DNA of 64,000 bases from Schistosoma haematobium. Taxonomy: Eukaryota > Platyhelminthes > Trematoda > Strigeidida > Schistosomatidae. Numbering within the stretch: the first letter of the stretch is position 1; each line of letters opens with the position of its first letter. The DNA is taken from assembly GCF_000699445.3 (NCBI RefSeq), contig NC_067198.1:35740536-35804535 (forward strand), written 5' to 3'. The translations under genes were made by a program, and so were the position numbers. Below the pieces are notes generated by a model that was given only the letters and a program-made list of their open reading frames with translations, did no database searches and had not been told where the DNA came from. Of this stretch, positions 24,760-37,116 are shown in pieces.

Positions 24760-24900
24760 TTATAAACGCTTGTGACTTAGGGCAATGTCACAGCATTTCG
24801 CATAGGATTCACATAAACCAATAAGAGACTGATCAATTGCAGGCTTAACACAATCATGGGAAGATACAAGCAAACAATATCGAGTGAATTAACTCATATG
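24760..24900 (+). repeat. Sm-alpha-type repeat, 3' part
   Basis: GCTTGTGACTTAGGGCAATG ... GCATAGGATTCACATAAACC-AATAAGAGACTGATCAATTGC ... AAGATACAAGCAAACAATAT is colinear with the region after the hammerhead in the copies at 32.6 and 61.9 kb. The ribozyme itself is not included. Confidence 0.65.
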
Positions 24901-25149
24901 ATTTTATTGTATTGTTGTATATATACATACAGATATACAAATTATGAACAGTACATTTTTTATAATGAGATTCTTGGTAAACTGACTTTATATAATGAAT
25001 GAATGAATTTAGAATAAATAAGGTGAATTTATTGAACACATGTGAATTAGGAAAAAAATCCTTTTATAATGAATTTTTCATTAAATTGTTGTATGAAAAG
25101 GAAACATAAATTGTTTATAGAATTTCTTTGAGTAATAGTATTCAAACAA

Positions 25150-25235
25150 AATGGTAATCTCAATGGTTGAGATCACAAGTCAGTTGAAGCTAGACCATTA
25201 TGGAAAACTTGGGAGTACTGGTAATCAATGATATA
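25150..25235 (-). repeat. Hammerhead SINE fragment
   Basis: TTGAGATCACAAGTCAGTTG-AAGCTAGACCATTATGGAAAACTTGGGAGTACTGG is the reverse of the family's 3' tail and stem I strand. The ribozyme core is missing. Confidence 0.6.
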
Positions 25236-25374
25236 TTAAGGAATTTCATTGAAATATAAACTTGTGAAATTTAAGTAGTGGTAAATTTTCACCATATCAA
25301 AACATTATTTTTCTTCAATTAATGCCATTCATGCAAATAATCAAAGATTTTAATAGTTGAATTTATGAGTTGAT

Positions 25375-25805
25375 CTAAGCTAGATTAGCATTGAAAACCT
25401 GGAAGCACTGGACGGTCATTTCGTCTCAATATGGGACTCCTCACCAGTGCGCATCCTACATAGACTAATGAATTCAACTAGGAAAATACTACAATCTCCA
25501 CAAATCACCATTCTGATAACAATCATGTGCTCACTAGAGACTGGCTTCAACATGGATTTCTTGGAGTTCCAGTGAGAAGCTGTGACCAATTAAGTGCGAG
25601 ACAGTTATCCACCTCAGACAATGGATGAAGGGTTGCACAAGATCATGTTGTTGATGTTGTACATTAACATCGTTGGATGCTGACACAGTGGTCTAGAGGG
25701 TGTGTCCGTGCACGAGACCAAATTTACTGAGTTCAGGTCTTGAGTGCGAGATCGTGGATGCTCACTGGTGAGGAGCTTTATACTGGGACGAAAGATCTGT
25801 TCCAT
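25375..25805. mobile_element. Inverted pair of hammerhead SINE copies
   Basis: 25375-25460 is a minus-strand ribozyme and tail. From about 25475 to 25800 a plus-strand body, tRNA-like head (GTGGTCTAGAGGGTG...) and ribozyme follow. The minus ribozyme is complete in stem I (GCACTG/CAGTGC), GAAA and GUC, but has G in place of C3 (GGTGAGGAG). The plus ribozyme shows the same C3 to G change (25767-25775) and then loses stem II. The ribozymes face outwards from the shared body. Confidence 0.75.
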
Positions 25806-26197
25806 AATTTTTAGTTTCTACTGATTCTTTTACTAAAATTAACTTGCTATGTAAAGCTCTAAATAATCTCAACTCAACGGCTATGTGATAAAGTTAGTTA
25901 CTAGCCAGAACACTTGAATAATTCAAGGTTCAATTTGGTATAACTTTGTGAGTATGCTAATGTTAAGGAGTCTGTAATTATGAACTAAACAACTATCCAA
26001 TGAATATGGAATTTTAATGGTTCTATAAGTAATTTAAGTTTATGAAGAAATTGTTCGTGTTGTTGTCCTTTCTTCTCTGTGTTTAAGTACAGTTGATAAG
26101 AAGTTATATGCAAATGTTCTATAAACTTCAATTAAATAGATCTAATAAAATTTTTATCTGTAAAGGTATTAAAATGATATGATAATGTGCTTCTGCA

Positions 26198-26199
26198 GT

Positions 26200-26251
<52 letters not shown>
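26198..26251 (+). repeat. (GTA)n microsatellite
   Basis: An uninterrupted GTA array of about 18 units. Probably polymorphic. Confidence 0.95.
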
Positions 26252-26445
26252 ACAAAATAATAAAAATTATGTTTTTTTCTGTATTGCCTTCCACCTTTTC
26301 TTTATTCCCATTTAACTGGTATTAAAACTGGCTGCTCTACTAACATTTAGATCAAATGAATAATATATGTGTGCACTTACCCTCCCCTTGTGTTCTTGCT
26401 CATACACACACAAACATACTTGTGTATGACATACAATCAACGTTG

Positions 26446-26485
<40 letters not shown>
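26446..26485 (+). repeat. (TCA)n microsatellite
   Basis: An uninterrupted TCA array of about 13 units, 200 bp downstream of the GTA array. Confidence 0.95.
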
Positions 26486-27242
26486 GGTAAATTTTCAATA
26501 AATCTTGAAGGTAAAAAGAACACAAAGAATTGTTTGTAAATAAATATATTTTTGTTATTTATTTATTCATTTATCTATAAGGATATTTTGTATATTTTGA
26601 TACAAAAGTTTTATTCAAATGACCAAAGAAGAAGTATTCAGGTCATTTTGGGCACGTTCATCATGTGTACATATATGTACAGATCGGTCGATATTGGTGT
26701 ATATGCCGATTTGTTTATCATTTGTTTAGAAGTCAGAAGATATTTTTGTTCATTTCACTATAAACATCTGTATGAAGATGATTAACTGAGAAAAAGAAAT
26801 TAATCCACAATTCAACTATATTATTATTATCATTTTTGTTTGCAACAGTATTAACAATGTATGCACATCTGTACTACTACTGTTACTAGTATTCATACTG
26901 ACTTTAGTAATAAAAAAATGCTTGTAATACATTAGAGATGAACGAAGTAAATTGATGCGACTACATACATATAATACATCAGAGGTAAACTTTTACTGTG
27001 AATAAAAGAATGTGACACTTGTCATTAATTAGCACACAATGTTATATTCATCTAGTCTTTTACTGCAGACCAAATGCTATCGATCAAGTCGTGATGTGGC
27101 CACTAGTCTTTCTAGATGACACTACATCACATGGAAAACGTTGAGATTTTGAGGGATTAGATATCCCCTCCCCGGTTACTTCCAACTACCGAACAAGTAA
27201 TGTCGACATTTAACAGCTCATTCGTAATTAACTCCTAATTCA

Positions 27243-27925
27243 TCTTACGACTGTTACCCCTCATAGAGGAGCATAGGCCGTCCACTAGCATTCTCCAGTC
27301 AACTCTCTTCTTTCCACTTCTTTCCAGTTGCTATTCATTCTTTTCATGTCTGTTTACAATCCCCGATGCAGTGTATTTTGGTCTTCCTCTTTTTCGTTTC
27401 CCTTCAGGATTCCAAGTTAGCGTTTGTCTCGTGATGCAGTCTGATGATTTCCGTAATGTAATTCTTATCCACGTCCAATGTCTTTTCCTAATTTCCTCTT
27501 CAATTGGAAGTTGGTTTGTTCTTTCCCATAGTAGGCTGTTACTGATGGTTTCCGGTCAAATGACATTGAGTATCTTGCATAGACAATTGTTTATAAACAC
27601 TTGTACATTTTTATTGATGGTTGCGTTAGTTCTCGAAGTTTCAACCCCGTACAGTAAAGCTGTCTCTCCGAGTCTTACTCGAGAATGCTGTTTTTTCCTT
27701 TGTGTGTGTTGAGGCCTACTGATCCAGAGGCTGCTGCTACACTCGTCGTCTTGATTTGTATTTGTTGACGTGTATGGGAAAGAAGTGCCACGTCATCTAC
27801 GAAGTCTAAATCGTCTAGGTACACCCTAGCGATCCATTATATTCCGTGCTTTGCCTGAAATATGGAGGTCTTCATAATCCGGTTAATCACCAGAAGTAAA
27901 AGAAAAGGTGAGACAATATTGATTT
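27243..27925 (-). pseudogene. RTE-clade retrotransposon fragment with internal deletion
   Basis: Minus strand, from high to low coordinate: a segment matching SPFLFLLVI..., LDDLDFVDDVAL-like (active-site FADD damaged), SVAAAS.SVGLN.HKGK, then a jump of about 70 codons to TALLYGVETSR, the [11 protein letters not shown] region and the C-terminal tail. It is 5'-truncated inside the reverse transcriptase, frameshifted and dead. The plus-strand frame 27371-27712 is its shadow. Confidence 0.85.
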
Positions 27926-27929
27926 ATAA

Positions 27930-29635
27930 TCTCACTAACTCGATCATTTCTACTTAGTAGTCTTTATTTAACCTCAAAGTTACCCACTTAATGTTTACGT
28001 AGTATGTAAAAAGATTTCTTTAATCACTTCTATTGTCAACTATAATCAACTTATGTATATCCATTACATTAATACATCATATTTTACTATTAGAATAATA
28101 ACAGAAATCAATCTAAAGCTCATTAATATAATCGCTTATTGATAAATTCAATAACCGACATATCATCTGTACACTACAGATAGTTGGAATTTAATAATAA
28201 CTAAGCAAACTAATATTGTATCTTAATTATTTTAGTGAAATATTATCTAAAATATAAACTAGAATAATGATGGATGATAAATAGATAACTAAATAATTGG
28301 AAAGATTAATAAATTAATTTTAATGAACGGAATTGTACTAAACAATTGCTCAGTTGTTATTATTTTATCTTCATTCATTCAATGTTCAAGTTTAATAATG
28401 TGGCTTTTTTTTCTTAAACAAAACAAAAAAGAAATTCATTGCATTTTACTATTTAATTATTTCGATTGTATAGAAATCAGAAAAAGACATGTTCACATAT
28501 ATTATGTTAAATTAACCCATACTCATATGATATATACAATGTATAAAACTGAACTAGATTTGACCATGGGATAATGTTGACAATTTGTTGATTTCATCTT
28601 ATTGACAAATGAAATTAGATGTTGATAGGGGTGGTGATGATAGAGATGTGGTATTGTGGGGGGGGGGAGAGTATTAATATTTGAGAAGTATTTATTCCAC
28701 ATTTAGCCCATGATCGAAAAACCTGTATGATCATGTATGTGTACATGAACGTGTGGTTAAATTAATCATGCGGAATAGTCTCATATATCATGGTAACAAT
28801 ATTATTATTATTAGTGTAGGATTCTAGATCTTTCTCTTTTCTACTTCTTATTCCTCTTTGTCAATCCCATTTGAAATGCACGTCTATGATAAAGTGACTT
28901 TTTATAATCATAGCCACTAAAAGCCGATACACTACACATACACCAGGTTCTCATCAAATTCGGCACGTATTTTTTTTTACCTACACTTGGCTTTCTATAT
29001 AGTTTTAAATAATTCTTTTTAAAAATGACGGTAAGAAATGTATTCGTGTTGTTAAATGAATGAAATAATCCACCTTATCCGTCAAGTTGACATTCAATGT
29101 AGTTGTGAAGCTAGTGAGTAATACATAAAAGAGATGGGGGGTGATAATGACACACTAGCCAAACAATCAACATTTATTAGGTTTTTATTTCGAATTTATT
29201 TGTATACATATTTGTGTAGATAAAAAAACACTAACCCGTATTTAAAAGAATCAAACAAATAAACACGCTATTCTATTGTTATGAAACTAAGAGTAAATCA
29301 TATTATGTGACCTTCATTCTTATGGTAGATTACCTACAATGAGTTGCTTTGTTTATTACTATCATGATGTTGTTTGAACAAGGTATTCTCCAAGACATTA
29401 CAGATATTGAAGCTATTTTTTATTGTGATATAATTGGACTGTTGAAACAATTCGTCCTGGCCATTGAAGAAATTAAGTTTGATTCAATTAATATGAGAAT
29501 TAGGACAGTGATGAATTAACTTCAACAATCAAGAGAAACTGTACAAGTCTTGACTTTTGATTACATCATACATACATATTTCTTCTCACTATAATTGATT
29601 AACCGAATTTATTTATAAACCGATATGACAGTGGC
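27930..29635. other. AT-rich non-coding DNA
   Basis: A poly-G run (28658-28668) and other simple tracts. The open frame 28323-28574 has no recognisable domain. Confidence 0.45.
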
Positions 29636-29639
29636 TAGC

Positions 29640-29730
29640 AGTGGAATCCATAAGGCACGTTTCGTCATATGTGGGACTCGTCCGCTGGATGTATCTGCAT
29701 CTCGGAGTCGATCCAAGAAACTAATACGAA
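29640..29730 (-). ncRNA. Sm-alpha hammerhead ribozyme relic
   Basis: The minus strand reads GATACATCCAGCGGACGAG-TCCCACATATGACGAAACGTG ... TTATGGATTCCACTGC. Layout, GAAA, and the outer stem I and loop strands follow the known schistosome hammerhead. U4 is changed to G in the core (CGGACGAG), so it is predicted inactive. Confidence 0.7.
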
Positions 29731-29813
29731 AATGAACTAGAATTTATTTGGTTTATAATTTTTTTGAACTACACTGACAAGTTTTTAGAACATTAATAAG
29801 TTATAGATTATCA

Positions 29814-29814
<1 letters not shown>

Positions 29815-29857
<43 letters not shown>
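29815..29857. repeat. (TA)n microsatellite
   Basis: An uninterrupted TA array, able to form a hairpin. Confidence 0.95.
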
Positions 29858-29859
<2 letters not shown>

Positions 29860-30354
29860 AGTTGACTTGATCAAAATATGACTTACATTGATAACAAGTT
29901 CCTAATGCATATATCATTACCTTGATCTTTTGTATCTGTTCAATCAGTCGAACTTGCCAGAGAGCATTAGTTCTTTTAAGACTATTGATACACCTTACTT
30001 ATATGTTGCAAATAGCACAAAACATAAGTTTAGGGTTTCCCATCGACTAACTCCAATCAATGAACAAGTAGAAAACAATTTTTCAGTTTGTTTTTCAACA
30101 CAAATATAGGCGACTGAAGAATTGTTTAGTTTATTAATGATTGCATGTGTATGAACAGATGATCTGATCAGTGAGTTGTCAGAAGCTTGATTATATATCT
30201 TTAGTCAGTTTAATTATGGTAAATATGCATGATACCTACTGCTAAAGACAATTAGCTAACAACTCTTCTGCTTGGTCAAATTATTTGTCAAAAAAATTGT
30301 GCAGTATTTTAATAGTTTTCATCATGGAATGATATTTAGCTATTTTAAGTTTAC

Positions 30355-30540
30355 ATTGCCAAATCGACTTAGACAACCATTGGGAACTAGGAAGTACTGA
30401 AGAGCTGTCTCATATTAGTATGAGACTTCCTTACCCGATCAGAAACTGAAACTCGGACCTACAGTTCAAACCACTCAGCTTAGATCAAATAGGTTACATC
30501 TTCATCTCCAATCAATTGACGATACTACACAAACATCTTC
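30355..30540 (-). repeat. Decayed hammerhead SINE
   Basis: ACAACCATTGGGAACTAGGAA-GTACTGAAGAGCTGTCTCAT..., GAGACTTCC, then ACTCGGACCTACAGTTCAAACC. Family order is kept but both the ribozyme and the B box are eroded. A similar weaker trace lies at 30800-30900. Confidence 0.5.
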
Positions 30541-31414
30541 CAGTGCCATCTATGGTTAACTAACTCAAACTCGACATAACTAAACTGTTCTAGCCATGGC
30601 TTCTTACTGATGTCTAACCTTTTAAAAATAATCTTTAATGAGTACAAAGTTGTTACGAGTTTAAGAAGTTTGTAGAAATTACTGTCTTCCTTTTCCATGG
30701 TTATTTAACTAAGGTTAGTTTTTTTTAATGTAAACTGTAAAATTCAACTATCACCATAAAGTCCTCATATCCCATGAAATGTTTATTGAAGATTTAATTG
30801 TCTAATTCATCTTAGTATAAGACTCAAAAGTGTGAATCCACTATCTAACACTTGGGAATCAAGCCTTAAGATCTGCAGTTAGTGTATCAAGTTGTCATAG
30901 CAACTAACTTTATATAAACTATTTAAATCCTTCCAATTCAAAGTTTATAAAAAAATATACTTTATTTATTGATTATTTTCCGTAAATTTAACACCTATAC
31001 ACATCATTAAAGCATAAATCATATTAGAAAATTTCAATAGTCTATAATCAGCTAATATCAAATTAAATGATTCATTATTGAACAAGTAAATAAAAATATT
31101 TAAAAAAAATCAATAATAACCACAACAATAACAGCACTAATAATCTATTATTATTCTATTCACAATAATAAATGTGATATACATTTGTAATTGATGAAAA
31201 TTAGTTTCTTTTTAATAGGTACAAATCGCTAATATATACACATGGTAACAACGGATTAAATTGATTTTCTGTAAATTATAAAAAAAATAGAAAAAAAAAG
31301 AAAACAACAGAAAAGAAAAAAACATTATCTCAACTACGAAATAGTTATTGCACATTTATGTACTCATAAATAATGATGAATGTTGTATTAGTTTCAATAG
31401 GCCACTTGTTATGA

Positions 31415-31436
31415 TATATATATATATATATATATA
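31415..31436. repeat. (AT)n microsatellite
   Basis: A short AT array. Confidence 0.9.
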
Positions 31437-31644
31437 CATAACACAGAAAAGTGTTGATAATTCACGACTTTCGTTATTTCATTATTGTCATTAATTTAAA
31501 CAAATATTTTTATTGGTTTATGTTCAATTTATAAAAAGGATAATGAAATTATAATATATTATTAAACCAATCAGTATCAAAATGATCAATTTAAGACTTT
31601 ATATGAAGTTTAAAATAAGTAGACCTAACTAATATTCTAGTTGA

Positions 31645-32035
31645 ATTTATGAATCGATCTAAGCTAGACCATTAGTAAAAATTTGGAAGCACTGGATGGC
31701 CGTTTGATGTCATAGTATGGGACCACTTACCAATGTACACTCACGATTTTGTACATCGGAAATTGAACATGGGACTTCCGATCTGTCATGTGAATATTTT
31801 ATCGCTAGACGACTGAGCAGACATCCAACGATGTTAATGTCTAACTTCAGTCGATACATTATCTTGCATAACCCTTTATCTATTGTCTGAGGTAGATAAC
31901 TGTTTCTCATCTGACACGAATTGGACTCCACTGGTCATAACTTCCAGGTTTTTAATGATGGTCTGGCTTAGATCGACTCATAAATTCAACTATTATAATT
32001 ACTATAATCTTCACAAAACCCCTATTCTAGCTAAT
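31645..32035. mobile_element. Inverted hammerhead SINE pieces
   Basis: 31645-31945 is a minus-strand copy: ribozyme remnant (GCACTGGATGGCCGTTTGAT ... GACCACTTACCAATG), eroded tRNA-like head, ATCCAACGATGTTAATGTCT, and body ending TTGGACTCCACTGGTCATAA. From 31945 a plus-strand piece starts (CTTCCAGGTTTTTAATGATG) and runs to the tail ATAATCTTCACAAAACCCC. GAAA is lost in the first ribozyme (GACATC). Confidence 0.7.
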
Positions 32036-32569
32036 ATTCATTTAATGATTGACTTTATTAGAGATTACATTTATCTACAGCTTAAACGTTTTAAAATTGA
32101 TAAAAATGGTTGATTTCATAGTAAATAAAGAAAATAATTTACTATGAATACTGTACAAAATGTGAAAGGCTAATTACTTCTTATGGAAATTACACTTAAA
32201 ATATAAATTAACATGAATTCACTCCTTTCCCGATTGTTTAAAATAAATTCTTAATTAAATCAATTTTAATACCAACATGATAAATAATAACCATTATTGT
32301 TTTAGACAAATCGTTTAGAAAAGTTAAAACTTTTATGTATATAAATCTAAGATCATTGTCTTGTAACATAATTTAATCGACTTTTCATAAAGTCTGTAGA
32401 AAGATATTGCATAAATTGTAAGAAACCATTTGTAGAAGTAATTATTGACTGTTTAAATGAACCAAACTGACATAGGTTGTGCTTTATCATTTATTTTAAT
32501 AATCCATTTGTTGAAAATATATGAAAAGAGACATACAAATAAGAAAAGTACACTCGAAGCGATGGTTCT

Positions 32570-32770
32570 ACTTGGATGCAGGTATAATCTAACTGACGAG
32601 TTCCAAATAAAACGGAATGCACATTCTAGATTCCATTGCTTGCCAACACCCATCTCTGCTTACAATAGTTGTGAATTAAGGCAATATCGAGGCAATCCAC
32701 ATAGGATGCACTTATGAAAATAAGAGACTGATCAATTGTAGTCCTTAACATCAATGAGAAGATTGAAACA
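32570..32770 (+). repeat. Sm-alpha-type repeat with hammerhead relic
   Basis: GATGCAGGTATAATCTAAC-TGACGAGTTCC ... TAGATTCCATTGCTTGCC is the ribozyme region: core CTGACGAG kept, GAAA lost. It is followed by CATCTCTGCTTACAATAG, AGGCAATATCGAGGCAATCC, ATAGGATGCAC and AATAAGAGACTGATCAATTG, the Sm-alpha 3' region. The open frames on both strands here are incidental. Confidence 0.75.
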
Positions 32771-34044
32771 AACAATATATTAATGAATTAAATGATTGTT
32801 CTTGCTTGAGATTATTCATTCGATTTAAACGAAACATATTTGAGTCATGCAATGAGCATGATATTTTCAGTTCAGTTAGTCAATCACCAATAGTCTTAAA
32901 TTTTTACACTATGTATTCAGAAATATGGTGAAATTATTTAAATATAATCTTTAATGTTTATTATATTCTTAACAAAATTAAACATCATCAATCGTAACTA
33001 ATGTCAATCTCTAACAAAATGTATCGATAACGGAAGTTAATTTCCACTAGCAGTCACATTAATGTGAACTTTGATAGATCTGGTATTGGAAAACTTGATA
33101 CTGACTCATCAACTACTCAATAGCCATTCAGAATCTCTTACATTACAACCTAGTGTGAGAGACAAAATGTGGAATGTATGAAAAAGAAAACTTTGGGTAT
33201 AAAGAACGAGAATATGCGAAGATTTACAGTTGATCTTGATATCCTACAGGTTTCTAGAAACAGGTTAAAATTAGTAATAAAATCGGTTTCGTCAGCAGCC
33301 ATCCATTGACCACATCATATCGTAACGTTTATATATCGATTAATATTTTATTCACTAATTCTGATAATCGAAAAACTTCCCTCCGTCAGAACATAACATC
33401 CATTATTTTTAGAATTTCTGTTTAATGCTGATTTGGCAAAGTGTTTTTCTTTGAAAATTCTAACAGATTTCGGAGATTCTAATGATAATTTATAATTGAT
33501 AGATGTCAAAAAGTTGTCAGAATTCAAATAGTCGTCAGAAATGGCATTAAACGATCTTGATAATGTATGAAAAATAGATTGAAGTTGGAAATATGAAATT
33601 AATGAGCTACAAATTAGTGTTCAAAAGATAATTTGATGTTATCAAAATCTGAAGATCATGAATTCAATCCCCCTAGCCTATGTGTAAGTACCAGTTAGTA
33701 GCCACCTACCAAAATGTAACGGTTGTTCAGTATTCTCTGGTTTTCAGTAGTAGCCCAATTTGATATTAATCTGTGTTATGAAAATCATATGCTAATTAAG
33801 TTAATCATCAGAAAATTTCCACTTGTATACTTAATTCCATTTTCCACCCATATCTTTTCAAAATTCATTCATGCATAACCAATATATTTGTTTATTTGAA
33901 ATAAAAATTTAAGATAAATATATATGCATTCCTATTCAATCCATACTCACTACCTGTCATCTCCTTATTATTACATCATTTAATTAAATTAAGTTCGATA
34001 AAAAAGAAAACAGATTATATATGTACATTTTTTGCAAATGATTT

Positions 34045-34105
34045 GACTCATGATCTCAACTATTGAAATTACTACAATCTCCACAACACCCCTTCTAATT
34101 TAATA
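34045..34105 (+). repeat. Hammerhead SINE tail fragment
   Basis: GACTCATGATCTCAACTATTG-AAATTACTACAATCTCCACA equals the 3' tail of the family. The ribozyme is absent. Confidence 0.7.
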
Positions 34106-34739
34106 TCTATTTGAGACAAGTGAAATAAAAACAAGCAACAAGAGAAAAAATTACCAACAAGACTTCATTTATTTTATTTTATTTTTATGTCATAAAATTC
34201 CTTAGGAGGGGGTGGACTGCCATCACCACTTCGCTGTAATGTTTTTTTATCGTGTTGTTTTTTTAATTGATTTTCATTTGAGTTCTTTTTTGTCATTAAA
34301 ATTGATCTTAAGCCATATAGTAATAATGATTATTATTAATGGGTGTATATTAGGTAAAAAAATAAACGATGATCTGTTATTTATAAGCCATAAATTTCCC
34401 AGTTAGTCCACCTCCACCTCACCCACCTACCCATCATCTCTAATTATTTTAGTGTATTCACTTAACGAAAAACAAAAGCAACATTTTATTAGAATTTTAA
34501 GTGTGGGTGGGTGGGTCGGGTTAGGACATTTTGACTTACTCTGATAGCTTGATGTGACATACTAAAAATTTAGTATCTTATAAAGTTGTAACAAATATGC
34601 ATGTTTTGTTTTTCCAAAGGAAAACAAACACAAAGGGCGTAATAGCTCAAGACAAATACATATTTGACATATAATTCCAATTTTAACATTAAAAATACGA
34701 AGTTCAGCGAAGGGATCTCTTGTCGCCGAATTTGTTATA

Positions 34740-34895
34740 TATATATGCGCTGCTAAGGAGTTCCACAATAGGACGAAACGGCCGTCCAGTGCTTCCACGG
34801 TTTCCATGGTGGTCTAGCTTCAATTGACTCATGATCTCAGCTATTGAAATTACTATAATCTCCACAAAACCCCTTCTGATATTAATTAGATAAGT
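34740..34895 (+). mobile_element. Hammerhead SINE copy, near-consensus ribozyme
   Basis: GCGCTGCTAAGGAGTTCC-ACAATAGGACGAAACGGCC-GTCCAGTGCTTCC, then the tail to ACAATCTCCACAAAACCCC. Stem III palindrome, GUC and GAAA are intact. G5 is changed to A (CTAAGGAG), and the 5' stem I strand is short because the copy is truncated into a TA run. It closely resembles the 5.8-kb copy (same ACAATA loop). Confidence 0.8.
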
Positions 34896-34929
34896 AATAG
34901 AAATCAAGAAACACTGGTGGGTAGCTAAA

Positions 34930-35118
34930 GTCAGCACCTAAATATGATTGAATTAGCACAGTATAGATTTGATTTGATTGTTAAACGCTATATATTTCTT
35001 TGATGATTTTGACATTGTTTATTAACCTGAAGAAGTCTAGACGAGTTTGCTGGACGAAATATTGGAATTATTTAAATTTCAATCGCTGGGATTATTTCAA
35101 ATATAATTTTCATATATA
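34930..35118 (+). repeat. Penelope-like element, single arm
   Basis: Colinear with 20467-20630: AAATATGATTG, CACAGTATAGATTTGA, CTATATATTTC, then CCTGAAGAAGTCTAGACGAG-TTTGCTGGACGAAA, ending ATATAATTTTCATATATAA. This shows that the 20.3-kb structure is a dispersed repeat. Confidence 0.65.
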
Positions 35119-35121
35119 ATG

Positions 35122-35660
35122 ACTGGACAACTGTTTCGGACTCTTCAGCAATGGTCATCAAATTCCTCACTAGGGATAACACTGATTAATTTTAGGCCTC
35201 AAATTTATCCCTTGACCTTCAAATCAATAAGATGAAATTCATTTGTCTAAGTGTGATGCATAGGTTAATGATTTCAATAAGATTTAACAGTTTCCACAAC
35301 CCTGTACTGATAATTATCATGTGATCACTGGTGACTAGCTTCGAAAAGAAATTTCCGGAATTCGAGTTAGAAGCCGTGGCCAATGGAGCTAAACCGTGTC
35401 GAGTGTGGACAGTTACTCATCAAAGATTACAGTTAAACATGTACTCAATTGGGTCCTGGTCCAATCATCTAGAAGTTGAGTGTTCTCACATAAGACCGTA
35501 GATTATGTGTCTGATTCTCAATTCTGAGATCTTGAATTCTCATTGCTAATGTGTCTCATACTAGGAAAAATCTTCCTTTCAGTGTTTCGATGTATTCGAT
35601 GGTTGTCCAGATAGGATTGGTTCATGATTTCAATAAAATCTAATGGTCTGTACTGTTAAC
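35122..35660. mobile_element. Decayed hammerhead SINE group
   Basis: 35122-35165 is a minus-strand ribozyme trace. From about 35275 to 35660 a plus-strand copy follows with tail or body words (ACAGTTTCCACAACCCTGTA-CTGATAATTATCATGTG), an eroded head (GTCCTGGTCCAATCATCTAG) and a ribozyme trace (TCATACTAGG). Both ribozymes are non-functional by inspection. Confidence 0.55.
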
Positions 35661-36027
35661 TTCAATCGACTGGCGATATTGGGTGGCTTTTTTTACATAG
35701 ATATCGATGATATTTCCATCGATCCACTCTCTAACTGGTATTGTTGAATTTCACCAGTTACAACCTCTTGATAGAACTGAAAGTAATTACCCCTGGCATA
35801 AACCTCGCCATATTCATAAGATATGAAATGAAGTGGATTATTAGCATAAATGAAATATGAAATGAATACTTCCTGATTACACTATCAAAGTTCAATAAAT
35901 CAACTTGATTCAAATGAACTGAAGTCTTTCGATTAATTAAGATCAATTAAACACAAATTTAAAAACTTGATAAACATCGATATTTCGATTTTCTTTTATT
36001 ATTCCTCTATTTTGATGTAGCTTTTAA

Positions 36028-36072
36028 AGTAAAAGAAAAAATAAAAAAGAAAAGAGAAAAAAGAAAGAAAAA
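36028..36072 (+). promoter_or_regulatory. Purine-rich leader before the DM-gene start codon
   Basis: An almost pure A/G stretch directly precedes the first ATG. The in-frame stop TAA at 36025 lies upstream, with no other in-frame ATG between, which supports 36073 as the start unless a 5' exon is spliced in. No TATA box could be assigned. Confidence 0.4.
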
Positions 36073-36735
36073 ATGACAAATTATGAAATCTCTCCAATGA
36101 TTTTTAAACAAGAATCTATTATTAATGAGAATTCACCGACAACTTCTTCAACAAATTCAACTATACAACAATTTTATTCAGATACTAATAATAATAATAA
36201 TAATAATAATCATTTAAATTCAGATGATACTTATTTAAATGAACAAGAATTGAATTTAAATGATTTTGTATACACAACAATCAATAATACAATGTCAGTA
36301 TCAGTAAATAAAATCAATTCAATGTTATCAATATCAAATAATTTATTAGAAAAAACCTTTCATCATCATCATCCATTGATTCATTTAAATTTAACTAATC
36401 AATTAAATAATCATTATCATCTTCAAGATGATCATCAACCACCAATGAATGATATAGAAAATTTAGAATTTATTCATTCTATACAACAAAACGAATTGAA
36501 TTATTCAACCCAAACCCCAATATCATCATCATCATCATCATTAGAATCATCATTAACTCGTAATGATAATAATAATAATCTAAAGAATAGTCTAATTAAC
36601 TTGCCAACATCATCATCATCGTCATTGTTCACATCGACACATGCATCAAAATCTTCTACGTCTAGTTTTTCACATCATCATCATAATCATCATCAAAATC
36701 CGAGAATAACAGTGACTATGGGAATAGGTACACTA

Positions 36736-36794
<59 letters not shown>

Positions 36795-37116
36795 CACAAC
36801 TACCACTACGACTACGACAAGAAGTTCAACTATAATAAATCGTTCGACTGGTAGTCAAGACTATAAAGAATATGGAAATTCATTACGTTCAACTGTACAA
36901 AATCGATTAAATAATCATTCACATTCACATCCACATCATCATCATCACCATCATGTTCATCACTATAGAACAGCGTCAATTTGTTCAAGAGCATCATATA
37001 TGTGTCGTAAGTGTAAAACACATGGACATAATATTCCAGTTAAACGACACAAACGTACATGTCCATATACAAACTGTAAATGTATTAAATGTCATCTTGT
37101 TGATCAAGGTAGAAAA
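36073..37116 (+). CDS. DM gene exon 1 (348 codons)
   Basis: Encodes a low-complexity N-terminus (Asn-rich near residue 40, Ser-rich about 150-200, 28 consecutive Thr at 222-249, His runs near 280-295) and then the DM1 zinc module, residues 311-348. The donor is AAA|GTGAGT. If the intron were retained, the frame would run 13 more codons (VSNLSCLFLYYLF) and stop at 37158, truncating DM1 before its recognition helix. Confidence 0.9.

Noticed and set aside
27371..27712. 113-codon plus-strand frame
   Set aside because: Shadow of the minus-strand RTE fragment; its words recur opposite the other RTE copies.
34212..34406. Small hydrophobic plus-strand frame
   Set aside because: T-rich composition artefact between repeat fragments, with no recognisable domain.
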